DNA of 12,487 bases from an uncultured Flavobacteriales bacterium (GCA_913059105.1 CAJXRL010000057.1:1-12487), one strand, 5' to 3'. Positions 1-7,140 are shown, counted from the first letter of the stretch. A program made the numbers and translations. The notes: generated from the letters alone by a model not told the origin.

Positions 1-55
1 TTCTAACTTCTAACTTCTAACTTCTAACTTCTAACTTCTAACTTCTAACTTCTAA
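1..55. repeat. Heptanucleotide tandem repeat at contig edge
   Basis: Seven full copies of TTCTAAC plus six bases of an eighth run from the first base of the window. On the minus strand this reads GTTAGAA and lies just downstream of the lysS stop codon. No terminator hairpin is visible here. Because the array touches the contig edge, its true copy number is unknown and the assembly probably broke inside it. A second, degenerate 7-bp array occurs at 6671-6698. Confidence 0.95.
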
Positions 56-60
56 ACTAT

Positions 61-1767
61 CTACTTCAGCACTACTGTTTTCAAATCTCCTTCGACCTCT
101 ACTTTAGTTAAGCCAAGCTTCCCTAAACCCTTCATTCCTTTATCCCACTGTTTACCACTTAATCTCGACTTTTCCTTTAATGTGGCAATCTCTAAGTTAC
201 CTTCTTTTTTTAGTATCTCAAAAATTGCTTTTTCCGAGTCGCTCAATTCAAGTGCTTTTTTCTCTGGTCTCATTTGTGGGAAGAACAAAACATCTTGTAT
301 TGAATTGGAGTTCGTCATAATCATAGCAAGTCTATCGATTCCAATTCCTAAACCAGATGTTGGAGGCATTCCAATTTCTATGGCTCTTAAAAAATCTTCA
401 TCTAAAATCATTGCTTCGTCATCTCCTCTTTTACCAAGCTCTAATTGTTCTTCGAAACGTGCTCTTTGGTCTATTGGGTCGTTTAATTCCGAGTATGCAT
501 TGCAGATCTCTTTTCCATTACAAACAGCTTCGAATCGCTCTACTAGGCCTTCTTTACTTCTATGCTTTTTAGCCAATGGAGACATTTCAACCGGATAATC
601 GGTAATAAATGTTGGTTGAATTAAAAGGGGCTCACATTTTTCACCAAAAATTTCATCGATTAATTTCCCTCGACCCATTGTGTCATCAATTGGTACATTC
701 AATTTTTCAGCGGTAACTCTCAATTCAGCCTCCTCCATCTCAGAAATGTCAATTCCTGTAAAGTGCTCAATTGCTTCATACATAGTATACCGTTTCCACG
801 GTCGTTGAAAGTTAATGATGTTTTCCCCAACTTGAACATCGGTTTTCCCGTGAATATCAAGCGCAATTTTTTCAACCATTTCTTCCACTAAATCCATCAT
901 CCAGTAATAGTCTTTGTATGCAACATAAAGCTCCATTTGGGTGAATTCCGGATTATGAAAACGACTCATTCCTTCGTTTCTAAAATCTTTTGCAAATTCA
1001 TATACTCCATCAAACCCGCCAACAATTAATTTTTTAAGATATAGCTCGTTGGCTATTCTTAAATACAACGTCATGTCTAATGTATTGTGATGTGTTTTAA
1101 ACGGACGAGCTGCTGCACCACCATAAATGGGTTGTAAAATTGGAGTCTCAACTTCTAAGTAGTCTTTGTCGTTCAAAAATTGACGCATCGAATTGGTCAA
1201 TTTCGTACGTTTGATAAAAGCATCTTTTACATGAGGATTTACAATTAAATCAGTGTATCGTTGGCGATAACGTTGCTCAGGATCTGTAAAAGCATCGTGC
1301 GTTTTTCCATCACTATCTGTTTTTACTATCGGTAATGGGCGCAAAGACTTGGTAAGTAAAATTAATTCTGTTGCATGAACCGAGATTTCTCCTACTTGAG
1401 TAATAAAAACTCTTCCCTTGATTCCAACAATGTCACCAATGTCAAGATATTTCTTAAAAACGTCATTGTACATCGTTTTATCGTCTCCATCACAAATATC
1501 ATCTCTACTAATGTAGATTTGAATTTTTCCATGAGCATCTTGAATTTCAGCAAAAGAAGCCTTACCCATAATTCGTTTACTCATAAAACGACCTGCAATA
1601 ATAACTTCTTGAAAATTGTTTTCATCTTGCTTATAGCCTTCTTTAATTTCTTTGGAATTTGAATTGATTGGGAAAAGCTTTGCAGGATAGGGGTTTATAC
1701 CCAAATCTATCAATCGTTCTAGCGTTACTCTTCTTACTTTTTCTTGTTCTGTTAGGCCAATGCTCAT
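61..1767 (-). CDS. lysS: Lysine--tRNA ligase, class II
   Basis: Charges tRNA-Lys with lysine in the cytoplasm using ATP. The N-terminal OB-fold anticodon-binding region lies at about residues 54-140. The class II catalytic core follows, with motif 2 as FRNEGMSRFHNPEF (262-275) and motif 3 as GLGIGIDRL (472-480), then the usual LFFPQMRPE end of the core near residue 502. The protein is 568 residues, about 65 longer than the E. coli enzyme. The excess is a C-terminal segment (about 505-568) rich in Lys and Glu that looks like a small helical or winged-helix module. I recall the same extension in other Bacteroidota LysRS, so it is a lineage trait and not a fusion error. The ATG at 1767 is preceded by an AT-rich leader without a Shine-Dalgarno site and by a TATCTTTG promoter element. 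The gene is monocistronic here and divergent from the isomerase gene. Confidence 0.97.
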   Translation of the reverse strand: MSIGLTEQEKVRRVTLERLIDLGINPYPAKLFPINSNSKEIKEGYKQDENNFQEVIIAGRFMSKRIMGKASFAEIQDAHGKIQIYISRDDICDGDDKTMYNDVFKKYLDIGDIVGIKGRVFITQVGEISVHATELILLTKSLRPLPIVKTDSDGKTHDAFTDPEQRYRQRYTDLIVNPHVKDAFIKRTKLTNSMRQFLNDKDYLEVETPILQPIYGGAAARPFKTHHNTLDMTLYLRIANELYLKKLIVGGFDGVYEFAKDFRNEGMSRFHNPEFTQMELYVAYKDYYWMMDLVEEMVEKIALDIHGKTDVQVGENIINFQRPWKRYTMYEAIEHFTGIDISEMEEAELRVTAEKLNVPIDDTMGRGKLIDEIFGEKCEPLLIQPTFITDYPVEMSPLAKKHRSKEGLVERFEAVCNGKEICNAYSELNDPIDQRARFEEQLELGKRGDDEAMILDEDFLRAIEIGMPPTSGLGIGIDRLAMIMTNSNSIQDVLFFPQMRPEKKALELSDSEKAIFEILKKEGNLEIATLKEKSRLSGKQWDKGMKGLGKLGLTKVEVEGDLKTVVLK

Positions 1768-1784
1768 TTTGAAAAATTTGAACG

Positions 1785-1792
1785 CAAAGATA
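1785..1792 (-). promoter_or_regulatory. Putative -7 promoter element of lysS
   Basis: Minus-strand TATCTTTG matches the Bacteroidota primary-sigma -7 consensus TAnnTTTG at all six fixed positions and lies 17 bases upstream of the lysS ATG. No clear TTG -33 element is present at the 17-23 base spacing. The same octamer precedes the genes starting at 10871 and 12275. Confidence 0.55.
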
Positions 1793-1858
1793 ATATTTAG
1801 TCGCTTAAAAAAAGGCTAGGTTAACGCCTTAGTTTACTGAATATGGAGCTTTTTTTGG

Positions 1859-1866
1859 TTACTTTG
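1859..1866 (+). promoter_or_regulatory. Possible weak -7 element of the isomerase gene
   Basis: TTACTTTG matches five of the six fixed positions of TAnnTTTG and lies 22 bases before the ATG at 1889. There is no good -33 TTG. It is suggested mainly by position, because this gene is divergent from lysS and needs its own promoter within the 121-bp intergenic region. Confidence 0.3.
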
Positions 1867-1888
1867 CATTCCTTAAAATTAAATAGCT

Positions 1889-2878
1889 ATGATGGATGAA
1901 TTAATCTCAGGTTTTACCTCTCACCTTAAAGAGTCAATGGAAGTTGGTAAGAAGGCTGATTTCTCTAATACAGACAATTCTTTAATGAATGTATTGATTT
2001 GTGGTTTAGGCGGTTCAGGGATAGGTGGAACAATTATTAGTCAATTAGTAAGTGAGCAATGTGTAGTACCAATTACTATCAATAAAAACTATAAGATACC
2101 TTCATTCGTTAATCAAGATACCCTAGTCATTTGTTGTTCTTATTCTGGAAATACAGAAGAAACATTGGAAATGTATGAACAAGCTTATGACAAAGGGGCA
2201 GAAATAGCTATAATCACCTCTGGTGGAAAGTTTGCAGAAATCGCAAAGGAAAACGATCATAACATCATACAAATTAGAGGAGGCTTTCCTCCAAGAGCCG
2301 CATTCGGTTTGTCATTTCCCCAGCTATTTTTTGCGTTAAATCAATATGGTTTAATTAGCGATGATTTTATTGGGAACCTTGAGGGCGCAATTAGCCTGAT
2401 GGATGCCGATGAAAATGCTATTCAAGCAGAAGCAAAGCAAATAGCTAGTAACTTACATGGCACTTTTCCAATAATTTATACTGAGGCCCCAATGGAAGGA
2501 GTTGCCGTTCGATTTAGACAACAGGTAGCTGAAAATTCCAAAATGTTGTCTTCTCATCATGTAATTCCTGAAATGAATCACAACGAGTTGGTAGGTTGGA
2601 GAACTAAAAGCGAAGATCTTTCAGTACTATTTTTTAGGTCTAATGATGAATATTACAGAAATACAGCTAGAATTGAAAAGTCAAAAGAAATTGCATTAAA
2701 ATACACGAGTAACGTTAATGAAGTGTTTGCGAAAGGAGAAGGCAGAATTCAACAAGCTCTTTATTTAATTCATTTGGGAGATTGGATTTCTTACGATATT
2801 GCTATTTTAAAGCAAATAGATTCTGTTGAGGTAGATGTAATTACAGGATTGAAAGAGATGCTCTCGGGTTTGGAGTAA
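1889..2878 (+). CDS. Bifunctional phosphoglucose/phosphomannose isomerase family protein
   Basis: A SIS-fold sugar isomerase of the family first described in archaea, interconverting glucose-6-phosphate or mannose-6-phosphate with fructose-6-phosphate. The N-terminal SIS domain has the glycine-rich loop GLGGSGIGG (39-47) and the phosphate-binding SYSGNTEET (84-92). The family motif PPRAAFG is at 134-140. The C-terminal half has ENSK (215-218), PEMNHNELVGW (227-237, His231 a candidate catalytic base) and a terminal Lys322 in GLKEML, in the positions where the archaeal enzymes have catalytic Glu, His and Lys. At 329 residues it is full length. Two adjacent ATG codons (1889 and 1892) are both possible starts. 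The gene converges on rnc with a 15-bp gap. The family is clear; actual dual specificity is inferred from family membership. Confidence 0.88.
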   Translation: MMDELISGFTSHLKESMEVGKKADFSNTDNSLMNVLICGLGGSGIGGTIISQLVSEQCVVPITINKNYKIPSFVNQDTLVICCSYSGNTEETLEMYEQAYDKGAEIAIITSGGKFAEIAKENDHNIIQIRGGFPPRAAFGLSFPQLFFALNQYGLISDDFIGNLEGAISLMDADENAIQAEAKQIASNLHGTFPIIYTEAPMEGVAVRFRQQVAENSKMLSSHHVIPEMNHNELVGWRTKSEDLSVLFFRSNDEYYRNTARIEKSKEIALKYTSNVNEVFAKGEGRIQQALYLIHLGDWISYDIAILKQIDSVEVDVITGLKEMLSGLE

Positions 2879-2893
2879 TGTAGAATAAAGAAA

Positions 2894-3601
2894 TTAATAT
2901 GTTTCAAAAAACAGTCGAGCAGCTTCCTGTTCGGCTCTTTTTTTTGAATTTCCCTCTCCTACTGTTGGATCTGCTTTACCTACGGTTAATTCGCACTTAA
3001 AAAACTTTGAACTTTCCGTTTCTACCGCGAGAGTGTGAAATTTATAAGTCATTTTTTTACTCTGAGAATATTCAATTAGTTTGCTTTTGAAGTTTGTTTC
3101 CGTAGCTAAAAGCTCTTCAACATCTACATAATCTTTAATGATTTTGTTTACTACAAACTTTTTGCATTGCTCGTATCCTTTGTCTAAATAGATAGCTCCT
3201 ATAAGTGCTTCAAATGCATCTCCAAATATCGATTTAGAGCGAGTTAAATCAACTGAGGTTTCAAGAAAGGTATCTAATCCTATATCTACCGATAATTGGT
3301 TTAAGAAATTTCGGCTAACAAGTTTTGATCGAATTTTGGTTAAAAACCCTTCATCTTCAAAAGGAAATTTTTGAAAAAAATATTCTGCTACAATAGCACC
3401 TAGTACCGCGTCTCCTAAAAATTCCAGTCGCTCATTGCTGACTTTGTCATTCTCTTGGTTATCTTTCACAACAGATTTGTGCGTAAAAGCTTGATCGTAC
3501 AACGTAAAGTTTCGAGGATAAAATCCAAGAATTTGTCGTAAGGTTTTTTGTTTGCTGTTGTCAGTAAGAAGAAAATATTTTATTCCTCTGAATAGACTCA
3601 A
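2894..3601 (-). CDS. rnc: Ribonuclease III
   Basis: Double-strand-specific endoribonuclease for rRNA precursor and mRNA processing, acting as a homodimer with Mg2+. The catalytic domain carries the signature NERLEFLGDAV (56-66); Glu57, Glu60 and Asp64 fit the metal-binding set, with Asp128 and Glu131 in GDAFEALIGA as the second cluster. A double-stranded RNA-binding domain follows (about 168-235), ending in NSKKRAEQEAARLFF. The start is TTG at 3601, which gives a normal 235-residue protein; the next in-frame ATG would remove the catalytic domain. It is the last gene of acpP-fabF-rnc. The fabF stop TAA is followed by one codon (GTA) and then this TTG in the same reading frame, so translation by reinitiation after fabF is likely. 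Confidence 0.95.
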   Translation of the reverse strand: MSLFRGIKYFLLTDNSKQKTLRQILGFYPRNFTLYDQAFTHKSVVKDNQENDKVSNERLEFLGDAVLGAIVAEYFFQKFPFEDEGFLTKIRSKLVSRNFLNQLSVDIGLDTFLETSVDLTRSKSIFGDAFEALIGAIYLDKGYEQCKKFVVNKIIKDYVDVEELLATETNFKSKLIEYSQSKKMTYKFHTLAVETESSKFFKCELTVGKADPTVGEGNSKKRAEQEAARLFFETY

Positions 3602-3604
3602 TAC

Positions 3605-4852
3605 TTAGATTTTTTTGAAAATTGCTGAAGCATTATGACCTCCAAATCCAAAAGTATTGCTCAATGCTGCTTTAACTTCTCTTTTTACAGCTTTGTTAAA
3701 AGTAAAATTTAGCTTTGGGTCAAATTCTTCATCATCCGTAAAATGATTGATTGTTGGAGGAATAATGTCATTTTTTACAGTAAGAATACATGCAATAGCT
3801 TCAATAATTCCTGCCGCACCCAATAAGTGTCCGGTCATAGATTTTGTTGAGCTAATGTTCAAATTGTATGCATGCTCTCCAAAAACACCAAGAATGGCTT
3901 TGGACTCGGCTATATCTCCAAGCGGTGTAGATGTTCCGTGTACATTAATATAGTCAATGTCTTCGGGTTTCATCCCTGCATCTTCCAATGCATATTTCAT
4001 AACATTTATTGCACCCAATCCTTCTGGGTGCGGAGCTGTCATGTGAAAAGCATCAGCAGATAGGCCACTTCCAACGACTTCTGCATAAATTTTTGCGCCA
4101 CGAGCTTTAGCGTGCTCATATTCTTCTAAAATTAGAGAGCCACCACCATCGCCTAATACAAATCCATCGCGGTTTTTGTCAAATGGACGAGAAGCTGTTG
4201 CCGGATCATCGTTTCTTTTAGAAAGCGCTTGAAGAGCGTTAAAACCTCCAATTCCTGCTTCAGTTACTGCAGCTTCAGAACCACCGGCTACGCATAGATT
4301 CATTTTACCTAAACGAATATAGGTAGTGGCATCGATGATAGCGTTGGTGCTAGAAGCACAAGCTGAAACGGTAGTGAAGTTTGGTCCTCTTAAGCCATGT
4401 TTAATTGAGATGTGCCCAGGGGCAATATCTGCAATCATTTTTGGAATAAAGAATGGGTTGAATCGTGGAGTTCCGTCACCGGCTCCAAAGGCAATGGCCT
4501 CGTCTTGAAAAGTTTTCAAACCTCCAATCCCTGCGCCCCAAATCACACCAAAACGATCTTTATCTACAGCGTCCATATCTAACCCTGAGTCAGCTATAGC
4601 TTCATCAGCAGCAACCATCGCGTACTGTGCAAAAAGGTCAAGCTTTCGAGCTTCCTTTCTGTCAAAATGATCGGTTGGGTTGTAATTTTTTACCTCGCAG
4701 GCAAATCGAGTCTTAAATAAGGAGGCATCGAATTGAGTGATGGGAGCAGCTCCGCTCCTCCCATCTATCAATGCGTTCCAAAACTCTTCAACGGTGTTTC
4801 CAATTGGCGTAATTGCGCCAAGACCGGTTACAACAACTCTCTTCAACTCCAT
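3605..4852 (-). CDS. fabF: Beta-ketoacyl-[ACP] synthase II
   Basis: Condensing enzyme of type II fatty-acid synthesis. It joins malonyl-ACP to an acyl chain with loss of CO2 in each elongation round. The thiolase-fold hallmarks are present: nucleophile Cys165 in TVSACASSTN, His305 in VHGTSTPLGD, Lys337 and His342 in STKSMTGHLLGAAG, and the gating loop NTFGFGGHNA (399-408). The Cys-His-His set marks a KAS I/II enzyme and not KAS III. At 415 residues it is full length, with an ATG start at 4852. It lies 15 bp downstream of acpP, its carrier-protein substrate, and 3 bp upstream of rnc, so the three genes form one transcription unit. Confidence 0.97.
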   Translation of the reverse strand: MELKRVVVTGLGAITPIGNTVEEFWNALIDGRSGAAPITQFDASLFKTRFACEVKNYNPTDHFDRKEARKLDLFAQYAMVAADEAIADSGLDMDAVDKDRFGVIWGAGIGGLKTFQDEAIAFGAGDGTPRFNPFFIPKMIADIAPGHISIKHGLRGPNFTTVSACASSTNAIIDATTYIRLGKMNLCVAGGSEAAVTEAGIGGFNALQALSKRNDDPATASRPFDKNRDGFVLGDGGGSLILEEYEHAKARGAKIYAEVVGSGLSADAFHMTAPHPEGLGAINVMKYALEDAGMKPEDIDYINVHGTSTPLGDIAESKAILGVFGEHAYNLNISSTKSMTGHLLGAAGIIEAIACILTVKNDIIPPTINHFTDDEEFDPKLNFTFNKAVKREVKAALSNTFGFGGHNASAIFKKI

Positions 4853-4867
4853 TGTTTAGAGAATTAA

Positions 4868-5104
4868 TTATTTACTGTTTGCTTCAATGTAAGTAGTTGC
4901 GTCACCTACGGTAGCAATTTTTTCTGCTTGGTCGTCTGGAATAGCAATGTTAAATTCCTTTTCAAACTCCATGATTAACTCAACAGTGTCTAATGAATCG
5001 GCACCTAAATCATTTGTGAAACTAGCTTCTGTTGTTACTTCACTTTCTTCTACGCCTAATTTATCAACGATAATTGCTTTTACTCTTGATGCTGTATCTG
5101 CCAT
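4868..5104 (-). CDS. acpP: Acyl carrier protein
   Basis: Small acidic carrier of growing acyl chains in fatty-acid synthesis. The phosphopantetheine attachment site is Ser37 in the DSL motif (36-38) of LGADSLDTVEL, at the start of helix II. The 78-residue length, four-helix pattern and strongly acidic composition are standard. ATG start at 5104. It is the first gene of acpP-fabF-rnc, with a good promoter match immediately upstream, and it supplies the substrate of the FabF encoded next to it. Confidence 0.97.
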   Translation of the reverse strand: MADTASRVKAIIVDKLGVEESEVTTEASFTNDLGADSLDTVELIMEFEKEFNIAIPDDQAEKIATVGDATTYIEANSK

Positions 5105-5128
5105 CTTTTTTAATTTTTATTTAAGTTG

Positions 5129-5158
5129 CAAAGAAAATCCTAATTGAAACAATATCAA
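5129..5158 (-). promoter_or_regulatory. Putative promoter of acpP-fabF-rnc
   Basis: On the minus strand a TTG (5156-5158) is followed by a 19-base spacer and TTTCTTTG (5129-5136). This fits the Bacteroidota promoter pattern TTG-N17-23-TAnnTTTG, with one mismatch in the -7 box. The box is 24 bases upstream of the acpP ATG. It is the only promoter in the window with both elements recognisable. Confidence 0.5.
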
Positions 5159-5209
5159 AATTTATTTTCAATGTGTATTATTTAATTTTTCAAGGTCAAT
5201 TTCTGTGCC

Positions 5210-5263
5210 AAAAAAATAGTGGAACATCTGTCATGTATGTGTTTTGCACATGAAGTATTCACT
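5210..5263 (-). terminator. Possible terminator of the deiodinase-like gene
   Basis: Read on the minus strand, an imperfect inverted repeat (AGTGAA / TTCCACT outer arms, TCATGT / ACATGA inner arms) is followed at once by A and seven T residues. It lies 80 bases past the stop of the flavoprotein gene and before the acpP promoter, where a terminator would be expected. The stem is interrupted, so termination strength is uncertain. The rest of the 239-bp spacer (5105-5343) holds the acpP promoter but no ORF or RNA gene that I can recognise. Confidence 0.35.
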
Positions 5264-5343
5264 CTCCCTTTAAGGTCTATGTTATTTTGCTTTATCATTA
5301 ACGACGCTGCCTCTATTAACACTTTAGGCAAGTTTTCCTATTA

Positions 5344-6021
5344 TTAATAATATTTCATGACTTCGGTTAATCTTTTACGTTCTAGTATAGGAATTTGAGC
5401 TCCATCTGCAGGAAACCCTAATGGTAGCAAAAGGTAGGGCTTTTCATTTTGTGGCCTGTTAAGTAATTCTGCTAAAAAATTTAAGGGACTAGGGGTATGA
5501 GTTAAAGTAACTAAACCTGCATGGTGAATCGCTGAAATAAGCATGCCTGCGGCAATTCCTACCGATTCATTTACATAGTAATTTTTGGATTTCCCATCTT
5601 CAGTTTCCTCATAAGTTTGCTTGAAAATGACAATCAATGCAGGAGCAATCTCTAAAAACGGCTTCTTCCAATTGGTATCAAATTTTTGTAAATCCTTTAA
5701 CCAATCATCGCTCATGCGACCATTATAGTTCTCGTATTCTTCTTTTTCGGCAGCTTCACGAATCTTCTTCTTCATTTCTGCTGAAGTTACAACTGCAAAA
5801 AACCAAGGTTGTTTATGCGCTCCGGAAGGAGCTGTTGATGCGGTTTTTACAATATTATCAAGCACTCCTTCTGGAATTTCTTTGTCGCAAAATTCTCGAA
5901 TTGATCGTCTTCCATTTAGTTCGTGAAAAAATTGGGCGCTTCTATCTTTAACATTTTCTTCGCTGAAATTATTTGGCTCATAAAATTTAAAGCCTTCTTT
6001 TGGTTGATTTGTTTTACTCAC
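5344..6021 (-). CDS. Iodotyrosine deiodinase-like nitroreductase-fold flavoprotein
   Basis: An FMN-dependent nitroreductase-superfamily protein whose closest recalled relative is iodotyrosine deiodinase (IYD), which removes halogen reductively from halotyrosines. FMN-binding RRS is at 38-40 and TAPSGAHKQPW at 63-73. Against the human protein as I remember it, the three lid residues that bind the amino-acid zwitterion are kept: Glu95, Tyr99 and Lys120 (human Glu157, Tyr161, Lys182), at a constant offset of 62. Thr176 appears to match the human Thr that contacts flavin N5. At 225 residues it has the catalytic domain without the animal membrane anchor, so it is cytoplasmic. The start is GTG at 6021, because no in-frame ATG occurs before residue 83. 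It is divergent from purN with a 39-bp gap. A general nitroreductase or another halotyrosine or phenol reductase remains possible; the natural substrate is not shown by context. Confidence 0.82.
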   Translation of the reverse strand: MSKTNQPKEGFKFYEPNNFSEENVKDRSAQFFHELNGRRSIREFCDKEIPEGVLDNIVKTASTAPSGAHKQPWFFAVVTSAEMKKKIREAAEKEEYENYNGRMSDDWLKDLQKFDTNWKKPFLEIAPALIVIFKQTYEETEDGKSKNYYVNESVGIAAGMLISAIHHAGLVTLTHTPSPLNFLAELLNRPQNEKPYLLLPLGFPADGAQIPILERKRLTEVMKYY

Positions 6022-6060
6022 AGGGAGATTTAAACTAAATTTGATATTTGATTTTTTGAC

Positions 6061-6633
6061 ATGTCCAAAGTAGCCATTTTTGCATCAGGAGCAGGCAGTA
6101 ATGCCGACAGAATTCTTAAATTTTTAGCTGAGAAAGAAAGTTCGGTTAAAATTGATTGTTTTGTCACGAATAAGATAAACGCAGGGATATATGATGTTGC
6201 AATGAATTATGGGGTTCCTATTGTTTACTTTTCCAATTCGGATTTTGCTGATGGCAAAGTTATTTTAGACTTTTTGCAGAAGCGCAAAATACAATGGCTT
6301 GTGTTAGCAGGGTTTTTAAGAAAGATTGAATTAAATATTGTGGAAGCATTTGAGAATAGAATTTTCAATCTTCATCCTTCATTACTTCCAAAGTATGGTG
6401 GCAAAGGGATGTATGGAAAGTTTGTACACGAGGCTGTATTAAAAGCAGGAGAAACGCAAAGTGGAATATCTATTCATTTAGTGAACAGTGAGTTTGATAA
6501 AGGAGAAATTTTGAGACAAGCCAAATGCAATGTAGAAAAAGGACAAACGGTAGAAGAATTGGCAATAAAAATTCAGAAATTAGAGCACGAGTTTTTTCCG
6601 AAAGTAATTGAGGAATACATTATCAATCATTAG
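6061..6633 (+). CDS. purN: Phosphoribosylglycinamide formyltransferase
   Basis: Transfers a formyl group from 10-formyl-tetrahydrofolate to glycinamide ribonucleotide, the third step of purine synthesis. The N-terminal FASGAGSN (7-14) is the phosphate-binding loop. The catalytic set is Asn103 and His105 in NLHPSLLPKYGG, with Asp146 in SEFDKGEI, matching Asn106, His108 and Asp144 of the E. coli enzyme. At 190 residues it is complete, with an ATG at 6061. A weak -7-like GATATTTG (6043-6050) lies 10 bases upstream. purN lying divergent and close to acpP-fabF-rnc is a familiar Bacteroidota arrangement; here the deiodinase-like gene sits between them. Confidence 0.95.
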   Translation: MSKVAIFASGAGSNADRILKFLAEKESSVKIDCFVTNKINAGIYDVAMNYGVPIVYFSNSDFADGKVILDFLQKRKIQWLVLAGFLRKIELNIVEAFENRIFNLHPSLLPKYGGKGMYGKFVHEAVLKAGETQSGISIHLVNSEFDKGEILRQAKCNVEKGQTVEELAIKIQKLEHEFFPKVIEEYIINH

Positions 6634-6670
6634 AATAAAGAAATAGTTAAGCATGAATTTTTTAACGAAA

Positions 6671-6698
6671 AATTCACAATTCACAATTGCAAATTGAA
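6671..6698 (+). repeat. Degenerate AATTNNN heptamer array over the deaminase start
   Basis: Four consecutive 7-base units all begin with AATT: AATTCAC twice, then AATTGCA and AATTGAA. The last unit contains the TTG start codon of the deaminase gene (6694-6696). Just upstream, 6656-6674 is an A/T-only hairpin (AATTTTT, loop TAACG, AAAAATT). A 14-codon ORF starting with ATG at 6653 runs through the array and stops at TGA 6695-6697, overlapping the TTG. One additional heptamer would put that ATG in frame with the deaminase. No promoter element was seen in the 60-bp gap after purN. Confidence 0.7.
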
Positions 6699-7140
6699 GA
6701 TAGATTATAAAACAAAAGAGAAACAACTGCGTTACGACAAAGCCTATTTAAGAATGGCATTACAGTGGGGTTCCTTGTCACATTGTCAACGAAAGCAGGT
6801 TGGAGCATTGATTGTGAAAGACAGCATGATTATTTCTGACGGATACAATGGTACACCAACTGGATTCGACAATTGTTGTGAAGACGACAACAAGAAAACG
6901 CAGTGGTACGTTTTACATGCAGAAGCAAATGCAATTATGAAAGTTGCAAAGTCAACGAACAATTCGAATGGAGCGACACTTTATATCACACTATCTCCTT
7001 GTCGTGAATGCAGCAAATTGGTGTTGCAGTCAGGAATTAAGAGGGTGGTATATTTAAAAGCGTACAAAGATGACTCTGGAGTGAAATTTTTGGAAAAATC
7101 TGGAGTGGAGATAGAACACATACCTAATATAAAAGAGTAG
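6694..7140 (+). CDS. dCMP deaminase family protein (zinc-dependent)
   Basis: A cytidine/deoxycytidylate deaminase-fold enzyme, most like dCMP deaminase, which makes dUMP for thymidylate synthesis. The zinc site is His75-Ala-Glu77 (Glu77 the proton shuttle) with Cys103 and Cys106 in SPCRECSK. The loop SDGYNGTPTGFDNCCED (48-64) is characteristic of the dCMP deaminase / ComEB group. The 148-residue length is normal. The start is assigned to TTG at 6694, because relatives begin shortly before a segment like QLRYDKAYLRMA and no in-frame ATG lies upstream of Met21. A heptamer repeat overlaps this start. The stop at 7138-7140 directly abuts the ATG of the S41 peptidase, so the two are co-translated from one mRNA. 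This pairing recurs in Flavobacteriales and is probably historical, not functional. Confidence 0.88.
   Translation: MKIDYKTKEKQLRYDKAYLRMALQWGSLSHCQRKQVGALIVKDSMIISDGYNGTPTGFDNCCEDDNKKTQWYVLHAEANAIMKVAKSTNNSNGATLYITLSPCRECSKLVLQSGIKRVVYLKAYKDDSGVKFLEKSGVEIEHIPNIKE

Noticed and set aside
182..598. Long open frame on the plus strand opposite lysS (138 codons)
   Set aside because: It is antisense to the strongly conserved LysRS core, its translation has no recognisable motif, and it has no promoter. The same holds for the other antisense frames within fabF, the S41 peptidase, the antiporter and rseP.
1807..1831. Inverted repeat AAGGC/GCCTT next to a run of A, resembling a minus-strand terminator ahead of lysS
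   Set aside because: It would lie upstream of the lysS promoter with no minus-strand gene to terminate, and the 5-bp stem has a 9-base loop.
2910..2945. Possible plus-strand terminator for the isomerase gene: GAGC...GCTC or AACAG...CTGTT followed by eight T
   Set aside because: It lies inside the rnc coding region, where the T run encodes lysines. The alternative stems are only 4-5 bp with loops of 12-13 bases, too weak to call.
5311..5333. Inverted repeat TGCCT/AGGCA between the deiodinase-like gene and acpP
   Set aside because: The 5-bp stem with a 13-base loop has no T tract on either strand; nothing supports a terminator or RNA element.
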